Assembly (NCBI GenBank): GCA_043228905.1
Contig: JBHGNT010000001.1
Location: 6,386,001-6,450,000 of the forward strand
Length of the DNA: 64,000 nt
From: Azolla caroliniana
Lineage: Eukaryota; Polypodiophyta
Direction of reading: 5' to 3'
Shown: positions 1 to 11,327 of the stretch, piece after piece
How positions within the stretch are numbered: position 1 is the first letter of the stretch
Layout of the letters: each line of letters opens with the position of its first letter
Made by a program: the position numbers and the translations under genes
The notes under the pieces: generated by a model
Database searches by the model: none
Told to the model about the DNA's origin: nothing
The model's input: only the letters and a program-made list of their open reading frames with translations

Positions 1-1802
1 CAAAAAGGGCTCCCTACATGTAGTGCCTTCGGGGCATATAAAAACATCTTCCTTGTGGAGGAGTTCGTCGATGATCCTCGCGTCCTTTTCACGGTTTCTC
101 GTGAGCCGGGTAGCAGGGATGGGGGACATGTACTCGGACACCTTGCTTATGCTATAGGCCATAGCTCGGACCTTGCGGCGCAATGCGATGGACAAGAAGA
201 TGGGGTCCGCAAGGGTCCGATGTGTGCACACGAAGATCGCACCTTCTTGGTTTATGTTTTCGGTCCCCCCGGCGGAGGCGAGTTCTCGTTGAAGCAAGGG
301 CGGGGCACCTTTGACCCTCACTTTTATCCCGAACAAAGAGATGAGTGGGAAGCACATTTCTTTTGGTAGGCATATGCCGATCATGTTTCGGATGAGAAAT
401 AGAACAATGCCAGCCGGCATCCACAAGAAGATTGCGAGCGACACAAATGGCGTGGGTCTCATCACGAGCCTCCCGTCATGGAAGACCAAGGGATTCACAT
501 ACTCCTCCTTTGGTACCGTGTCATGGCTTGGTATGGACATACTAATGACATCCTGCATTACACAAAAACCAACAAAACTCCCCAATATCAAAATCACATG
601 AAATTTCTCTTGATAAACACACATACATGAAGATATGCATAGGTGATACAAATCACACATATTCTTAACAATGCTTTGGCTCTTTTTTGCAAAGAGGGGG
701 GCTTTTTCAAGTTAAGTCTAGAGTTTTAAACCCACTTGTTTATCAGTGTATCCTAACACTTTCTATACTCACAAAAACATGATTGTGGGTCTCTCCGGGG
801 CAATCCTACGGAATCACTTGGGACAAACTTATTCCACGAATTTATAGCGATTCTACTGATATACTTGGGGCGAACCTTAATGGCGTGAATTTATAGCGAA
901 CACTGATGTTACTCTAAACAACATACATACAACACATAATTAGAGAAAAAGTATCCCGATTGTGGATGTTACTCTAAAGAACATACATACAACTCAATTA
1001 GAGAGAAAGTATCCCAAACAATCGAGAAACCCCGGAACTTACGTTCCCGCGGGAAGGATTGAGTGTGATATAAGTAGTTGCATTAACATTAACAAGACCT
1101 CCATCCAAATTATGGGATGTCTTACTTTACCTGGCAACATGAGAGGAAGGTGTGCTTGTGGGCACTATTGCATAGCCCAATGCTGGGCTGCCCCCGGGTC
1201 TCTTGGAATGCTTGCTTGACTAGCATCAGTTTTCCGGATTCATCAAGTACCCCCGACTTGGCATTGACACGGCCGGTGCAAAACCCGTCTCGTGTGACTT
1301 CCACGTCGGTCGCAAACACCCTTTTCACACTTAAGTGGTGCCGGACGAAATGCTCGACGAATATCCGTGGGTGAGATGTGACCACATACTTGTCGGTCCC
1401 TCCATGCAAGAAAGCTCTATAGGGCCCCGGCGCAAGGTCCTCGAGGAAGAACTTGGGGAGCACGGCCTTCGACACGGCAATGACCTCGGCTTGCTTCAGC
1501 CCCGCGATGGACACGAAGATCTGGATGCGTATCGGTAATGTCTCGGACACGAATGAGAGCAGCCACATGAGAGGGAATAGGAGGAGGAGGACCAAGGATC
1601 GGAGTGGGCTCCCCGCCTCGAGCGACATTAGCATGTAGTAAGGGAAGAAGCTCGTGGATCGCAAGAGTGTTCCATCCAAATGCGAGATGATCACTCTCTT
1701 TACAATTCCATTGTTTCTTCCTTCATGTTGGGCCATGGCTTCTTCACCCATGTGAAGTGTTTTTGTTGAATTGAAAGTAGCCTTTCCTTTGGGTTGTGTC
1801 AA
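1..1802 (-). CDS. Glycerol-3-phosphate acyltransferase, plant sn-2 GPAT family (5' part; 3' end outside window)
   Basis: Exon 1 is 1802-1131 (224 codons, ends phase 0 at a CAG|GTAAAG donor); exon 2 runs from 552 (acceptor ATGCAG) to the left edge, so 408 residues are visible. Known family role: transfer of an acyl group from acyl-CoA to glycerol-3-phosphate for cutin or suberin precursors, at the ER membrane. The N-terminal half is the HAD-like domain; its first motif reads SHLDGTLL, with His41 where active members have the nucleophile Asp, and the third motif near residues 210-224 lacks the usual GD..D acids. The acyltransferase half keeps block I HRTLADP (His335, Asp340) and a PEGT block near residue 398. 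A hydrophobic stretch lies near residues 260-285. So acyl transfer looks intact and the phosphatase dead, as in the suberin-type GPAT1/5/7 group. The exact subfamily cannot be fixed without the C-terminus. Confidence 0.9.
904..1017. repeat. Two tandem copies of about 61 bp in the GPAT intron
   Basis: Both copies contain GATGTTACTCTAAA followed by AACATACATACAAC and an AATTAGAG...AAGTATCCC tail. They lie wholly within the 553-1130 intron, so they do not affect the coding frame. Confidence 0.75.
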
Positions 1803-2261
1803 GAGAGGGAGAAAGGGAGAGAGATTGACGAGCTCTTGTAGTTGTTATTCAGATTTGACCTTGACATATATGCACATATAGATTGACCACTCTAATTTGT
1901 TATTATCTTGAGCTTGACTATTATGTATATATAGGGATATAGATTGGGCTCATCTTTTGATGTTATGTTGGTTAATAATAAATATGGAGAGGCCATGGTT
2001 ATGGTTAGTAGCAAGTGATATCCATAGGTAGTAGTAGTGTGTACATACATAATACATATGTATGTGAAGGTACTTAAAAGACAGTTTCCTCTTTGTTCTC
2101 TTTTTATTTTATTTTATTTTTGTTTATATTTATTATGGTGGGCTCATTAACATAAAATAAAATAAAATGACAGAAGATGACAACACGAGCGTCGTCGAAG
2201 GTTCCGACCACAAACTTTGTACATATTGTGCCCAAGTTCCGACCACACACTTGCGGCTCAT
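1803..2261. other. Upstream region of the GPAT gene
   Basis: AT-rich sequence upstream of the GPAT start on the minus strand, with polypyrimidine/polypurine runs. It presumably holds the promoter. I see no coding sequence, and no single TATA box stands out among the many TATATA runs near 1870-1935. Confidence 0.4.
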
Positions 2262-2511
2262 GAAGTAAAATAAAGGACCACAAGTTTATACCTAATGAAG
2301 TATCCGATGACTAGGACGAGGCATGATCCTCATCTCTTCACTTCCCACCATGATGATTATAACATGTTATTGACACTAGTTGCCTTGAAGTAAAATAAAG
2401 GACCACAAGTTTATACCTAATGAAGTATCCCGAAGACTAGGACGAGGCATGATCCTCATCTCTTCACTTCCCACCATGATGATTATAACATGTTATTGAC
2501 ACTAGTTGCCT
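2262..2511. repeat. Tandem duplication, two copies of about 125 bp
   Basis: Copy 1 starts at 2262 and copy 2 at 2387; both begin GAAGTAAAATAAAGGACCAC and end ATTGACACTAGTTGCC. The copies are nearly identical apart from a 1-base indel and a substitution, so the duplication is recent. Intergenic. Confidence 0.85.
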
Positions 2512-3053
2512 TTGACACAGACACTAGTTACCTTTTGAGGTAGACACTACTTGGCTTTGAGGCAAAGTGTTCTATCATATTGTTCCCTTCTAGAACTCTT
2601 TGTTCACACATTTTGGTGTCGATCGCTTTTGTCGAGCACCCACACCCCCCTTTTTCGCATTCCAACCAACTTTCAAAGAGTTGTCTCACCTTCCCTGTAC
2701 ATATCGTCCTCTCGTGTTGTATACATCCTTTCACGCGTTGTTACCACACTTGGTGCATTGGCTTTCTACCTTGAATGTTGCTTTCGATTCAATGGGCTTC
2801 TCGAAGTTGGCTCTCCTCACCCACTTGTGTCTTCTTACACATATACTCTAATGGACCTTTTGAGAACTCTATGTGTGATTGCACACTTTCTTGACGTTTA
2901 TTTGTTTTTGTTCTTTTCATGGTTCCATTCAGGCCTTTGTGATAATCGGTCACTTTTACCCCCATGAGCTTTTGTACTTTGGTAGTAGGCCATAGGCCAA
3001 TTTGGGTGAACCTTATTGTAAATACTAAATAAATAAATAAATAAATAAAAAAA

Positions 3054-3096
<43 letters not shown>

Positions 3097-5082
3097 GTGA
3101 TAAATGATGCCAACCAACTTCTCAGCTGCCTCATAAATATGTAAAAATGAATTTATATATATATATATAATATGAGTTCGAAACCTTCTCTTGTTTTGTT
3201 TTTGTAATTAATGCTCCAATATTACCTGTATTCTTAGTATTTATTTGGATTTATATTTGTAATTTAGTTATTTTTGTTTCGTCTATGAAAAACTTCTTTT
3301 TATAGCTATGTTATGTATAAGCATTTGAAATTAAAACTCTCCTAAAAGCTTATAAGCACCCCCCACTATTTCCCCTATCCCCATGGTCGACAACACCATC
3401 ACGAAGACAAGAGCCAAAAAAACACTATGTGCTATCTCGAGCAAATCATGTGATCAATTCAACCCTCTCTGTCTCTCTCTGTCTCTCTCAAATATGTGTA
3501 CCATTGAAGCCAAACGAGACGGTACACTGGCACCATTTGATTTCAATTCATAGTTAGGCATGGAAGCAAGAACTGACAATGATTAGTTGCAAACAAGACA
3601 AATCACGTGTAGATCACAACAATCTCATGCATTCACTTGTACTCTCAAATGAGTTCACTACAAGAAGGAACAAGTTTAAGATAAGCCCTATAAAGTACCA
3701 AAAACAATAGATAAGGAAACATTTAAATGTGGAAAAAAGTTAGTTTCAACGATTAAACACATCTTTAATGTTTCCCATGAATTCATTCCAAAGTGCATTG
3801 GTTTGGATTTTGACTTATACCCTACCAATCTCAATGTTTGGTAACCATTTCAACACTAGAGTATATGCTCATTGCTTCAGTAGTTGCTAGTGCTAAGTCA
3901 CGAATCAACGCATTGATCCATCTAGTGTTCGCTAGTATGGCTTATGTGCCCATTGTGCTTACCTTGCCGAGAAGAATGAAGAATAGATTAATAAAAGACA
4001 AAACCTATTATGGAAGAAAAAAGGAACGTTATCAATGAAGTTATATAGAAATGTCAAAAAGATTTTCTTGGTGTTTAGAATGCCATCCCCAACATACACG
4101 ACAATGGAAGAATAATTTGAGAATCATTACTAGGATATCCAAACAAGGACAAAACGTTAAATAGAGCTTTTGTATTTCTAGATCCATATGTCATACATAA
4201 ACAACAGAACAAGTTGCAATAATATCCTAATTCTAGATCCAAAGGCACTTTAAAAACGTTAAGAATATGTTGCATTTGTTACATTGATGTTCAAACAAGA
4301 TTAAAATAAATATATATATTTTTCTATTTGGATTACTTGAAAAAAAAAACATAGCTATTTGTCCCCTCTAGCATGCAAAGGAAGTATAGGGGTCAATGTA
4401 TAGTGTGACTAGGGCCATACACGTGTAAGGTGGGCAATCCTATGCATGGTGAGTAGTTATATATTAGATAGTCAAGAGGTTAATAAGTTTCATATCCCCC
4501 GTGCATACATGGTCTGCAAAGGTAGCCAAACATGCATGATGGTTCTCTGTATTGATGATACCATCATGATGCTTTGTAAGTTCCTTCTTTATCCTTACCT
4601 AGATGGTGGGTTACAATCAATTTCAGTGGGCACAATAACCTACTTCTTCATCCAAAGGTGTATTTGGTGTGGTAGATTGTGATATTGAGGCCGTTGGATA
4701 CAACAACACCACTCTCTTTGCTTTTTCCTTTCCTCTCAATCTAATTATATGTAAAATTTCTTGCTCTTGTTGTTACCAACTCTATTGAGTTTAATGTGTT
4801 ATTGCTACTTAAAATATCCATTGAACACATTTGTGAGGTCATGTAGGGTCAGATTTGTCCAATAGCATCAATAGGAAACAATAAGCATTAACATTCAAAA
4901 GTGAACCAAAGATTTTGCATTCAAAAAGTGAATTGCAATACATAGATTCTAATGCCATTTTTCACTATACAAGGGCCATTGAGATCTAGCTACGCACATT
5001 ATTTTGTCAACTTCAATACACAAAAGCTTATTAGATATACGAGTAACATTAAAATTCAATCAACGTATACTAGGTAAAAATG
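2512..5082. other. Intergenic, no gene recognised
   Basis: Contains an (AAAT)n/(TA)n/(GA)n composite microsatellite at about 3027-3095 and AT-rich unique sequence. Short open frames (for example 2551-2967, 138 codons, leucine- and serine-rich) have no recognisable domain and lack plant coding character, so I do not call them genes. Confidence 0.5.
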
Positions 5083-5252
5083 TGAAATGTTCATCATCTC
5101 CCATAGTTAGTTTTTCAACAATCATGGGTTTCTTTATGCATTGAATTATATCAATAACTCATAACCATGAAACGTTCATCATCTCCCATAGTTAGTTTTT
5201 CAACAATGATGGGTTTCTTTATGCATTGAATTATATCAATAACTCATAACCA
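5083..5252. repeat. Tandem duplication, two copies of about 84 bp
   Basis: The unit starts GTTCATCATCTCCCATAG and ends TCAATAACTCATAACCATGA. It is present twice head to tail with a couple of mismatches. No gene nearby. Confidence 0.85.
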
Positions 5253-6934
5253 TGACTTCTCATTATGAATATAAAACCTATGTTTGTTTCACAATAAAGG
5301 ACATATACATTTTGAAAGACTTTCCGGTTAAGTGGGAGAACCAACAAAAGTTCATAGGAAGTGAGACGTTCATATTAGGTGGAAGAACCCTTGAAGGAGT
5401 TACCCTAGATCGTAAATAACGCTTTCTATTTAAACCCTGACTAATTATTTAGCTATGAGAGTGAGCGTGTATTATGATGTGCAACATATTGGATGCAAGA
5501 ATCAAACTTGGGTTTCACTGATGTTTATGTCTTTGATTCTAGGATGCCAAGCACCAAGCCTTAACATATGTCATTTTCTATGTTGCTAGTGAATATTTGT
5601 TTGTATTAGGGTTACGTCGTGCTAATCAATGGATATAAACATGTGCATAAGACATGTTTCAACTAAATGATGTAAATTGTTGTCATTAGTGTGATTGATT
5701 GCCAATAAGCAAGATATTCATACATGACCTTTTCTTGGTTGAGTTTCAATAATCTCGCTTTTCATGAATTTAGTAATCCTCATGAACATTAACAATCATT
5801 TATAAGGAAAATGTTGGATGATTTTCAATTCTCGGAAAACTGAATATAAAAATCAACAACTAGACCATTTACCTAATTCATGAAAGGTTGCGCACAACTC
5901 ATTTTATAAGGAAAATTGCTTCCAGCTCGTGCACTTGTTGTGTACACATGATAAATGATACATGAGAGAAACTGTCTCTTAGTTTCTCCTAATTGTTGAC
6001 TAATTGTTTGTAGAGGAAGCAAATAACATGGAGAAATTTCAAGTGCATTATTGTGCTAATTTGGTTGGTGAATGTTTGTAATCATCTTTTTTACTCTTTG
6101 GATGCAACCTTGGTCTCTTGCTTAATAAAGAGATTTGAAATATGTTTTTGAAGATCAATCCTTTTGAAATAAATGTTGAAGTTTTGAATTGTTTTGGACA
6201 TCTTCCCTCGACCATTGGGGATGAACATCTAAACATAAACCCAAGAAATAAACACATACATATGGAGACACAACCTGAAAGCTTGGTTCATAACTTTTTA
6301 GATGAACAAATGTCATTTCGACAAACATTGCAAAGGTACCACCTATCCAACTTTTCTTAGATCCAATGCATGAAGTGACTGAAGAAGAAGACTCCTTCAT
6401 GTTCGTTAATTCTTTGTCGCAAGCTTATGTATGAGGGGTGCATTGTTAAAGTCTACACATAAAAAGATGCATGGTGAAATCGTAGACATGCAAACAATTT
6501 GAGACCATATATTTGATCATTCCATTAAAGTTTTGCATGCAATAATTGGTAAAAACTCATAAATCTCTACTTCAAGCATACATTGTACACCTCCAACATA
6601 AATACATTCACCAACAAATCTATTTCTGATTATTTACTCACGACAATAGCACAAATGGTTTTTTATTGTGTATGTAGTACCCAAAAAAATTATATCACTT
6701 TCATGGTTTACACAACCCTTTAATATTGTATGTCATAACATTTCATTGAATTTGCCATGAAATACGTACATATATATTTGGTTGAATTTATATTGCTTTC
6801 AAGAAAGATACTTTATGTGAACATCACCAAATTTTGCACAACTTCACCCATTTTATAACATTTTGACTCTTCTTAGAAAAAATCACATTGAAGAGACCAT
6901 CCACATACTTTCATGATCGTCTAAGAAACCAAGG
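5253..6934. other. Intergenic, no gene recognised
   Basis: AT-rich unique sequence. Only short open frames (under 85 codons, for example near 6048-6400) are present on either strand, and none resembles a known domain. Confidence 0.45.
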
Positions 6935-6939
6935 AAAAG

Positions 6940-7374
6940 TGTTAACTCTTAGGGCCGGACAATGGCCTAACATAGGGTGTCTACGGAAGACACTTCCCCA
7001 AAGGGTGTTACGGCAACCGGATCTGCCTCAACGCTTAATCCTACTTGATTAAGTTACTTATTATGATCGTCTTTCATAACACACGCGTAAGATATAACAA
7101 TTAAGACAGAACGGCAATTAACACAGAGAGATAACAACGCTTAAGCTTTCATTAATTAACCGCTATTGATTACATTGTATACGGGCCTTTAAATAGGTTT
7201 CCGGTCTGTATTCCAAAACGGTGCCATCTGCACCTGTTCGGGATCGGTCCGGATCCGGAACGGCATACCGTTTCCGGTCCGTCCGTCCACACTCATAGCT
7301 TAATTACAACCACATTCCTACTACTTAAATAACTCTCCGTTTCCCACTCTGGACTCCTTTGCCGGCCGGTAACA
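6940..7374 (-). mobile_element. Solo LTR (family 1), 435 bp
   Basis: Begins TGTTAAC and ends GGTAACA, so the termini are TGTTA...TAACA. It is flanked by the perfect 5-bp direct repeat AAAAG at 6935-6939 and 7375-7379. It is more GC-rich than its surroundings. A TATA-like CTATTTAAAGG on the minus strand near 7185-7200 suggests that the element was transcribed leftward. No internal retrotransposon coding sequence adjoins it, so this is a solo LTR. A diverged relative is at 10383-10826. Confidence 0.85.
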
Positions 7375-7379
7375 AAAAG

Positions 7380-8498
7380 ACACATAGAATATGCAAAGAT
7401 CAACAAGAGATTGATATAAAATTGAGAATCAAGAATAGAATAGCTCGAAGACAAGCGAAAACATGAGACAAATGTGAAAAGGCTCAAGATTAGCATTGCA
7501 CCAACATGAGAATAGTTCGACAAGAATGAGATACATCTAATGATTAGTCTTGAACTCTTGCCCAAATGTTAGGATCGGTTTCCTCCAAAAATGAGGTCAC
7601 GCCAACTATTGCAGAATGTGTCGGTTCTAGAATGTTTTAATATCGTTTGGAAACAACTATATATGAAGTTACGGCATATGTTACTAATTCAAATTTTGCT
7701 TCATACATATATGACGTTAGGGCATATGAAGTAGTACACTAATAGGCAATTGACCATGGTTAATCCCACTCTAGAGGAGCCAAGTTAATCATCAATACAA
7801 TCCTTGTATTTTGCATTGTCCCAAATTAGTGGATCTCAAGGTGATAAGGTCCCCTCGCTAACTAAGTTGAACTCACACCACAACTAGGAACCACCTTGTT
7901 GAATTTAGTAAAAAGGGCAGTTGGTTCTTGCAATAGGAATTTCCATAACCAAGAGTGTATCGTGCTTATTATCTAGATACGTATGCTCGATTATTGGGAT
8001 GGTCCTGCTTAGATTAGGAAGTCCAACCAAGTTTCCTAGCAATGTTGCAGGAGAAACATCCAAACATGATTCGATAAAAGTGTTGGATTGGAAAACCGCC
8101 TACATTTTGCACAAAGGGTTTCCCATCTCCTTGCACACACAAGGCCACACGATTGTCTCATCGTTCCGCTCGTTATCCCACATTCATAAATTCATTATTC
8201 AACGATACATAACATCCTGCAAAAGTAGATTGTGCATTGCATTTGTTACTATGCATGGAAGAACAATTATTTTTTTGATTTCCATAACAACATCGAGGAA
8301 CAACAAAATGCGTTAACGTGACGAGTTGTCACGGAACCAATTCTCATCGGAAGAAACAAGAAACCAATTCTTAACGGAACAAACTGGACGAGTTGTCACA
8401 AAACCAATTCTTTATTGGATGTGCTACGACACACACATCGATAGCGACAGATGGATAGATGGATCGACCGACCGATGGCTAGCTACAAAAATCTCAAA
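7380..8498. other. Intergenic, downstream of the PLAT gene
   Basis: No recognisable gene. An open frame at 7921-8316 (131 codons) lacks any known domain. Near 8310-8420 the short phrases GACGAGTTGTCAC and AACCAATTCT recur, a small degenerate direct repeat. A tetranucleotide GATG/GACC run follows at about 8450-8475. Confidence 0.4.
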
Positions 8499-9341
8499 TC
8501 AAAGAGGGAGATGGCTACGACGAAGACTAATACGATGGGCTGCAAGTGAGGAGGAGTCGCACTCATTGCGGAATGCGTAAAGTTGGTAAGGGTAGGCATC
8601 GGCCGCAACCCACTGCCCAATCTCGAAGACTTGATTGTCGCAACCGAGACTTACCCCCGTGATGGTGGCTTGCACATAGTTGACATACCAGCCGGGGTGT
8701 GTCCCGGTCCCATCGCTCGTTAGGTTTAGGGCACAGATGGTCCCGCTGCCCGTGCATGTAGCAAGGCCACTAAATATGTCGATCGATCCGCGCTCGAAGT
8801 AGTCGTGCCCGCTCCCCATCAATCCTCCCCATGTCTCGATGTCATCTATCGTCACACTATCTCCGTTCGAATCCCACAATGTCACCCCGATCACCGAATT
8901 CGTCCCTGCGCTTATCCGCGTCCCCGTCTTTACATAGAAAGAGTACACACATTCCTGCATTACATACCCGATCGGATCGATTGAATCCGAAACCCAACCA
9001 AACCACATTAGCCACAACACAAACTGTCATGATTGTGCTCTTAATCCACTTGGATCTCAAACACATATGTGTTTTGACTAATCTGAGCTTTAGATTAATG
9101 GATCCACCACACACACACACACATATATAACTTTATAAGTTAGATCTAATGGATCTCTCCATGAATACATGTGAATCAAAATCACTCATGAACTATTGTA
9201 CCAAAAGAAATAAAAACCAATCTTAACTATTAGACAAAAAGATATAAGATCAATACATACAGTGCTGCCATGGACTGAAGAAATCGCAACAAATTGAAGA
9301 AGAAGAAGGAGGAGGAGAAGAAGGGTAGCTGTGGTGCCCAT
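8499..9341 (-). CDS. Secreted PLAT/LH2-domain protein (PLAT-plant-stress type)
   Basis: Two exons: 9341-9261 (27 codons, donor ACT|GTATG) and 8954-8499 (acceptor ATGCAG, phase 0), giving 178 residues. Exon 1 encodes a classic signal peptide: MGTTAT, a run of nine leucines, then a small-residue cleavage region near VHGST. Exon 2 starts with Glu and Cys and holds a single PLAT/LH2 beta-sandwich, with the family phrases TWGGLMG, YFERG, DIFSG and LTSDGTG and conserved Cys residues. Plant proteins of this kind (about 180 residues) go to the ER, apoplast or cell surface and take part in abiotic stress tolerance; the PLAT fold is thought to bind lipids or membrane proteins. No lipoxygenase catalytic domain is attached. 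The start is fixed by the signal peptide; the open frame extending past 8954 is intronic. Confidence 0.92.
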
Positions 9342-10377
9342 CTACAGATTTCTCTAATGAAACAAAACAATGAATTAAATAAGAAATGGGGGAAAAAGAT
9401 TTCCCTTGCCCACACAAAAGAAGAAACTGTTGTAGCAAAATAGCAAATGAAAAGCAGCCTGTCCTTTTTTATGAAACCCTATCTGAATCCATCGTGATGG
9501 CATAGCCTTTTACATTATATTTTTCTTTTCTTTTCTTTTGTTAGTGATTGATGGGGATGGATGCCATGTTGAGCCCATCATCACATAGGATGGATGCCAT
9601 GTTGAGCCCATCATCACATGGGGTGCTTGAGCTATCATAAGACATATCATGCCAAAATATGAAGAGAAAGATCCCTCCCATTGGGGAACTGAGGGGCCTT
9701 TGCCATGTCATGCCCATGTTTGTTTGCCGGGTTGCCATATTATCCCAGTTGTGGGCATGAACGAGTTGTTGTTATAAGTGCATGGGATTTATGCTTTTAG
9801 TTTGTGCCCAACATCGCTCCTACACGATCGAGCATTTGATATTTGCCCATGTCCTTGTGATTGCTTTGAACTTCTCATTGTCAAGAACATGCATAGATCT
9901 GTGCTCTTGGATCAAGGGCCACGTTTGTGTTATTAATTCCTTTATATGGTTTTTCGTAACATCGCAATTACAATGCATATGAATTGACTTCAATGCATAG
10001 TGCCACATGACAAGAAGGGCCGAGAAAGAATCCCCCACATGATCCAACATCCAAAGTGGCCAAAATAAGTATTCCTTTTAATTTCCTTAGATAGGTTCGT
10101 ACTCCATGCAATCTATCATCGGAACATAAAAGCATTGTGCATCTCTCCAACTATGTTGCAACCCTCAATACCTGAAAAAGTTAAAAAATACCATCCATTT
10201 CATCATTTGTGCCATTTTGTCTATAGTAAGCAAAAACCTATATGTAGGCATTGAGTAGCACCAAGATATACTTGCCAAATAATATCAGGCATTGGAGAAG
10301 AGAGGAGGGAAGGAAATGGGAGGAATGTTGTTATTAGTTGTTGATATGGACTTGGGTAAAGCAACTACCAAATGGAT
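9342..10377. other. Upstream region of the PLAT gene and intergenic sequence
   Basis: Presumably holds the PLAT promoter. A 33-bp unit (starting GATGGATGCCATGTTGAGCC) is tandemly duplicated at about 9556-9620. No other gene seen. Confidence 0.5.
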
Positions 10378-10382
10378 GGATC

Positions 10383-10826
10383 TGTTAATCCTGGTTTGGA
10401 CTCAGCCACTAACACACAAGGCGTCTTTTCTAAAACATGTATCCAAAGGGGTGGTCAAAGAGAATAATGATGCTTCTTCAATACGATACTAATTCACTTA
10501 ACACTATTTATATCTTAATTACACGCGTAAGATTGGAAATGATAGCACAAGCGGCAAGTACACAAGATGATACAGCCAATAGAATAGACAACAATACTTA
10601 AACTCGCACTACTTTCGTGAATTATACATCAATCTGGATCCTTTTATTGGCATATGGTAAAAGTTACAAAACAGTGCCTATCGGCTACCGACTACTAATC
10701 TGTGCGGATCCGGATCGGGACAACTATCTAGATCCGCCATTTTCTTAACTATATTAATAATATTCCTTCGGCCTTAACTCTTCCCTATTCACATTTCCTC
10801 TTCCGGATCATACTCATAGGCCAACA
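10383..10826 (-). mobile_element. Solo LTR (family 1), 444 bp, diverged
   Basis: Begins TGTTAATCC and ends GGCCAACA. Flanking pentamers are GGATC (10378-10382) and AGATC (10827-10831), four of five matching. It shares order and wording with the LTR at 6940-7374: a GGAC...CTAACA start, ACACGCGTAAG in the middle and a GGATCCGGAT block toward the right end. Same family and orientation, but older. No internal coding sequence. Confidence 0.7.
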
Positions 10827-10831
10827 AGATC

Positions 10832-11327
10832 AAGGTCAAAGCCACGGTTTTGTAAGGACAAGAAGCCCAATGCTAGCTTAAAAGCAAATGTAGCATTTAC
10901 TAATGAATGACACCGTGTGGAAGGGGAGGAACTTGCCATGTGGAGGGCGAAGTTTAGTAAGATTGATCATGCATTCTCACAATACTGTTTAAGGGGGGAG
11001 GTTAGTGGGGAGGGACCTAAGAGAGGTCAATGGCGAAGACAAGTTTGGAATAAAAAGTTACCTTCCCAATTGCAAATTGATTGATTAGATAGGGTTGTTG
11101 CATTCACACAAAAAATTGAGGAATTTGTAATAGAGGATATAAAAGAGAAGTTTCTACAAAAGGGTATGGGGGATCTATATTACATGTGAATCCTTATGGA
11201 CCTTTGCAATATAACTAATATTATGGGGGTATAGTTTGCCCATAAGGAGAAAAGACTCGCATGCGATTAACATGGGTAGTGTAATTGAATGTTGGCGGGC
11301 ATGTTCCTCCTCATAAGAAATATATAA
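10832..11327. other. Intergenic, no gene recognised
   Basis: Unique sequence between a solo LTR and the inverted-repeat element. Phrases such as those around 10860-11170 faintly resemble a decayed retroelement, but no frame can be followed. Confidence 0.3.

Noticed and set aside
2166-2188. miR156-like sequence (TGACAGAAGATGAC)
   Set aside because: Only the first ten or so bases agree with miR156, and no complementary arm was found within a few hundred bases.
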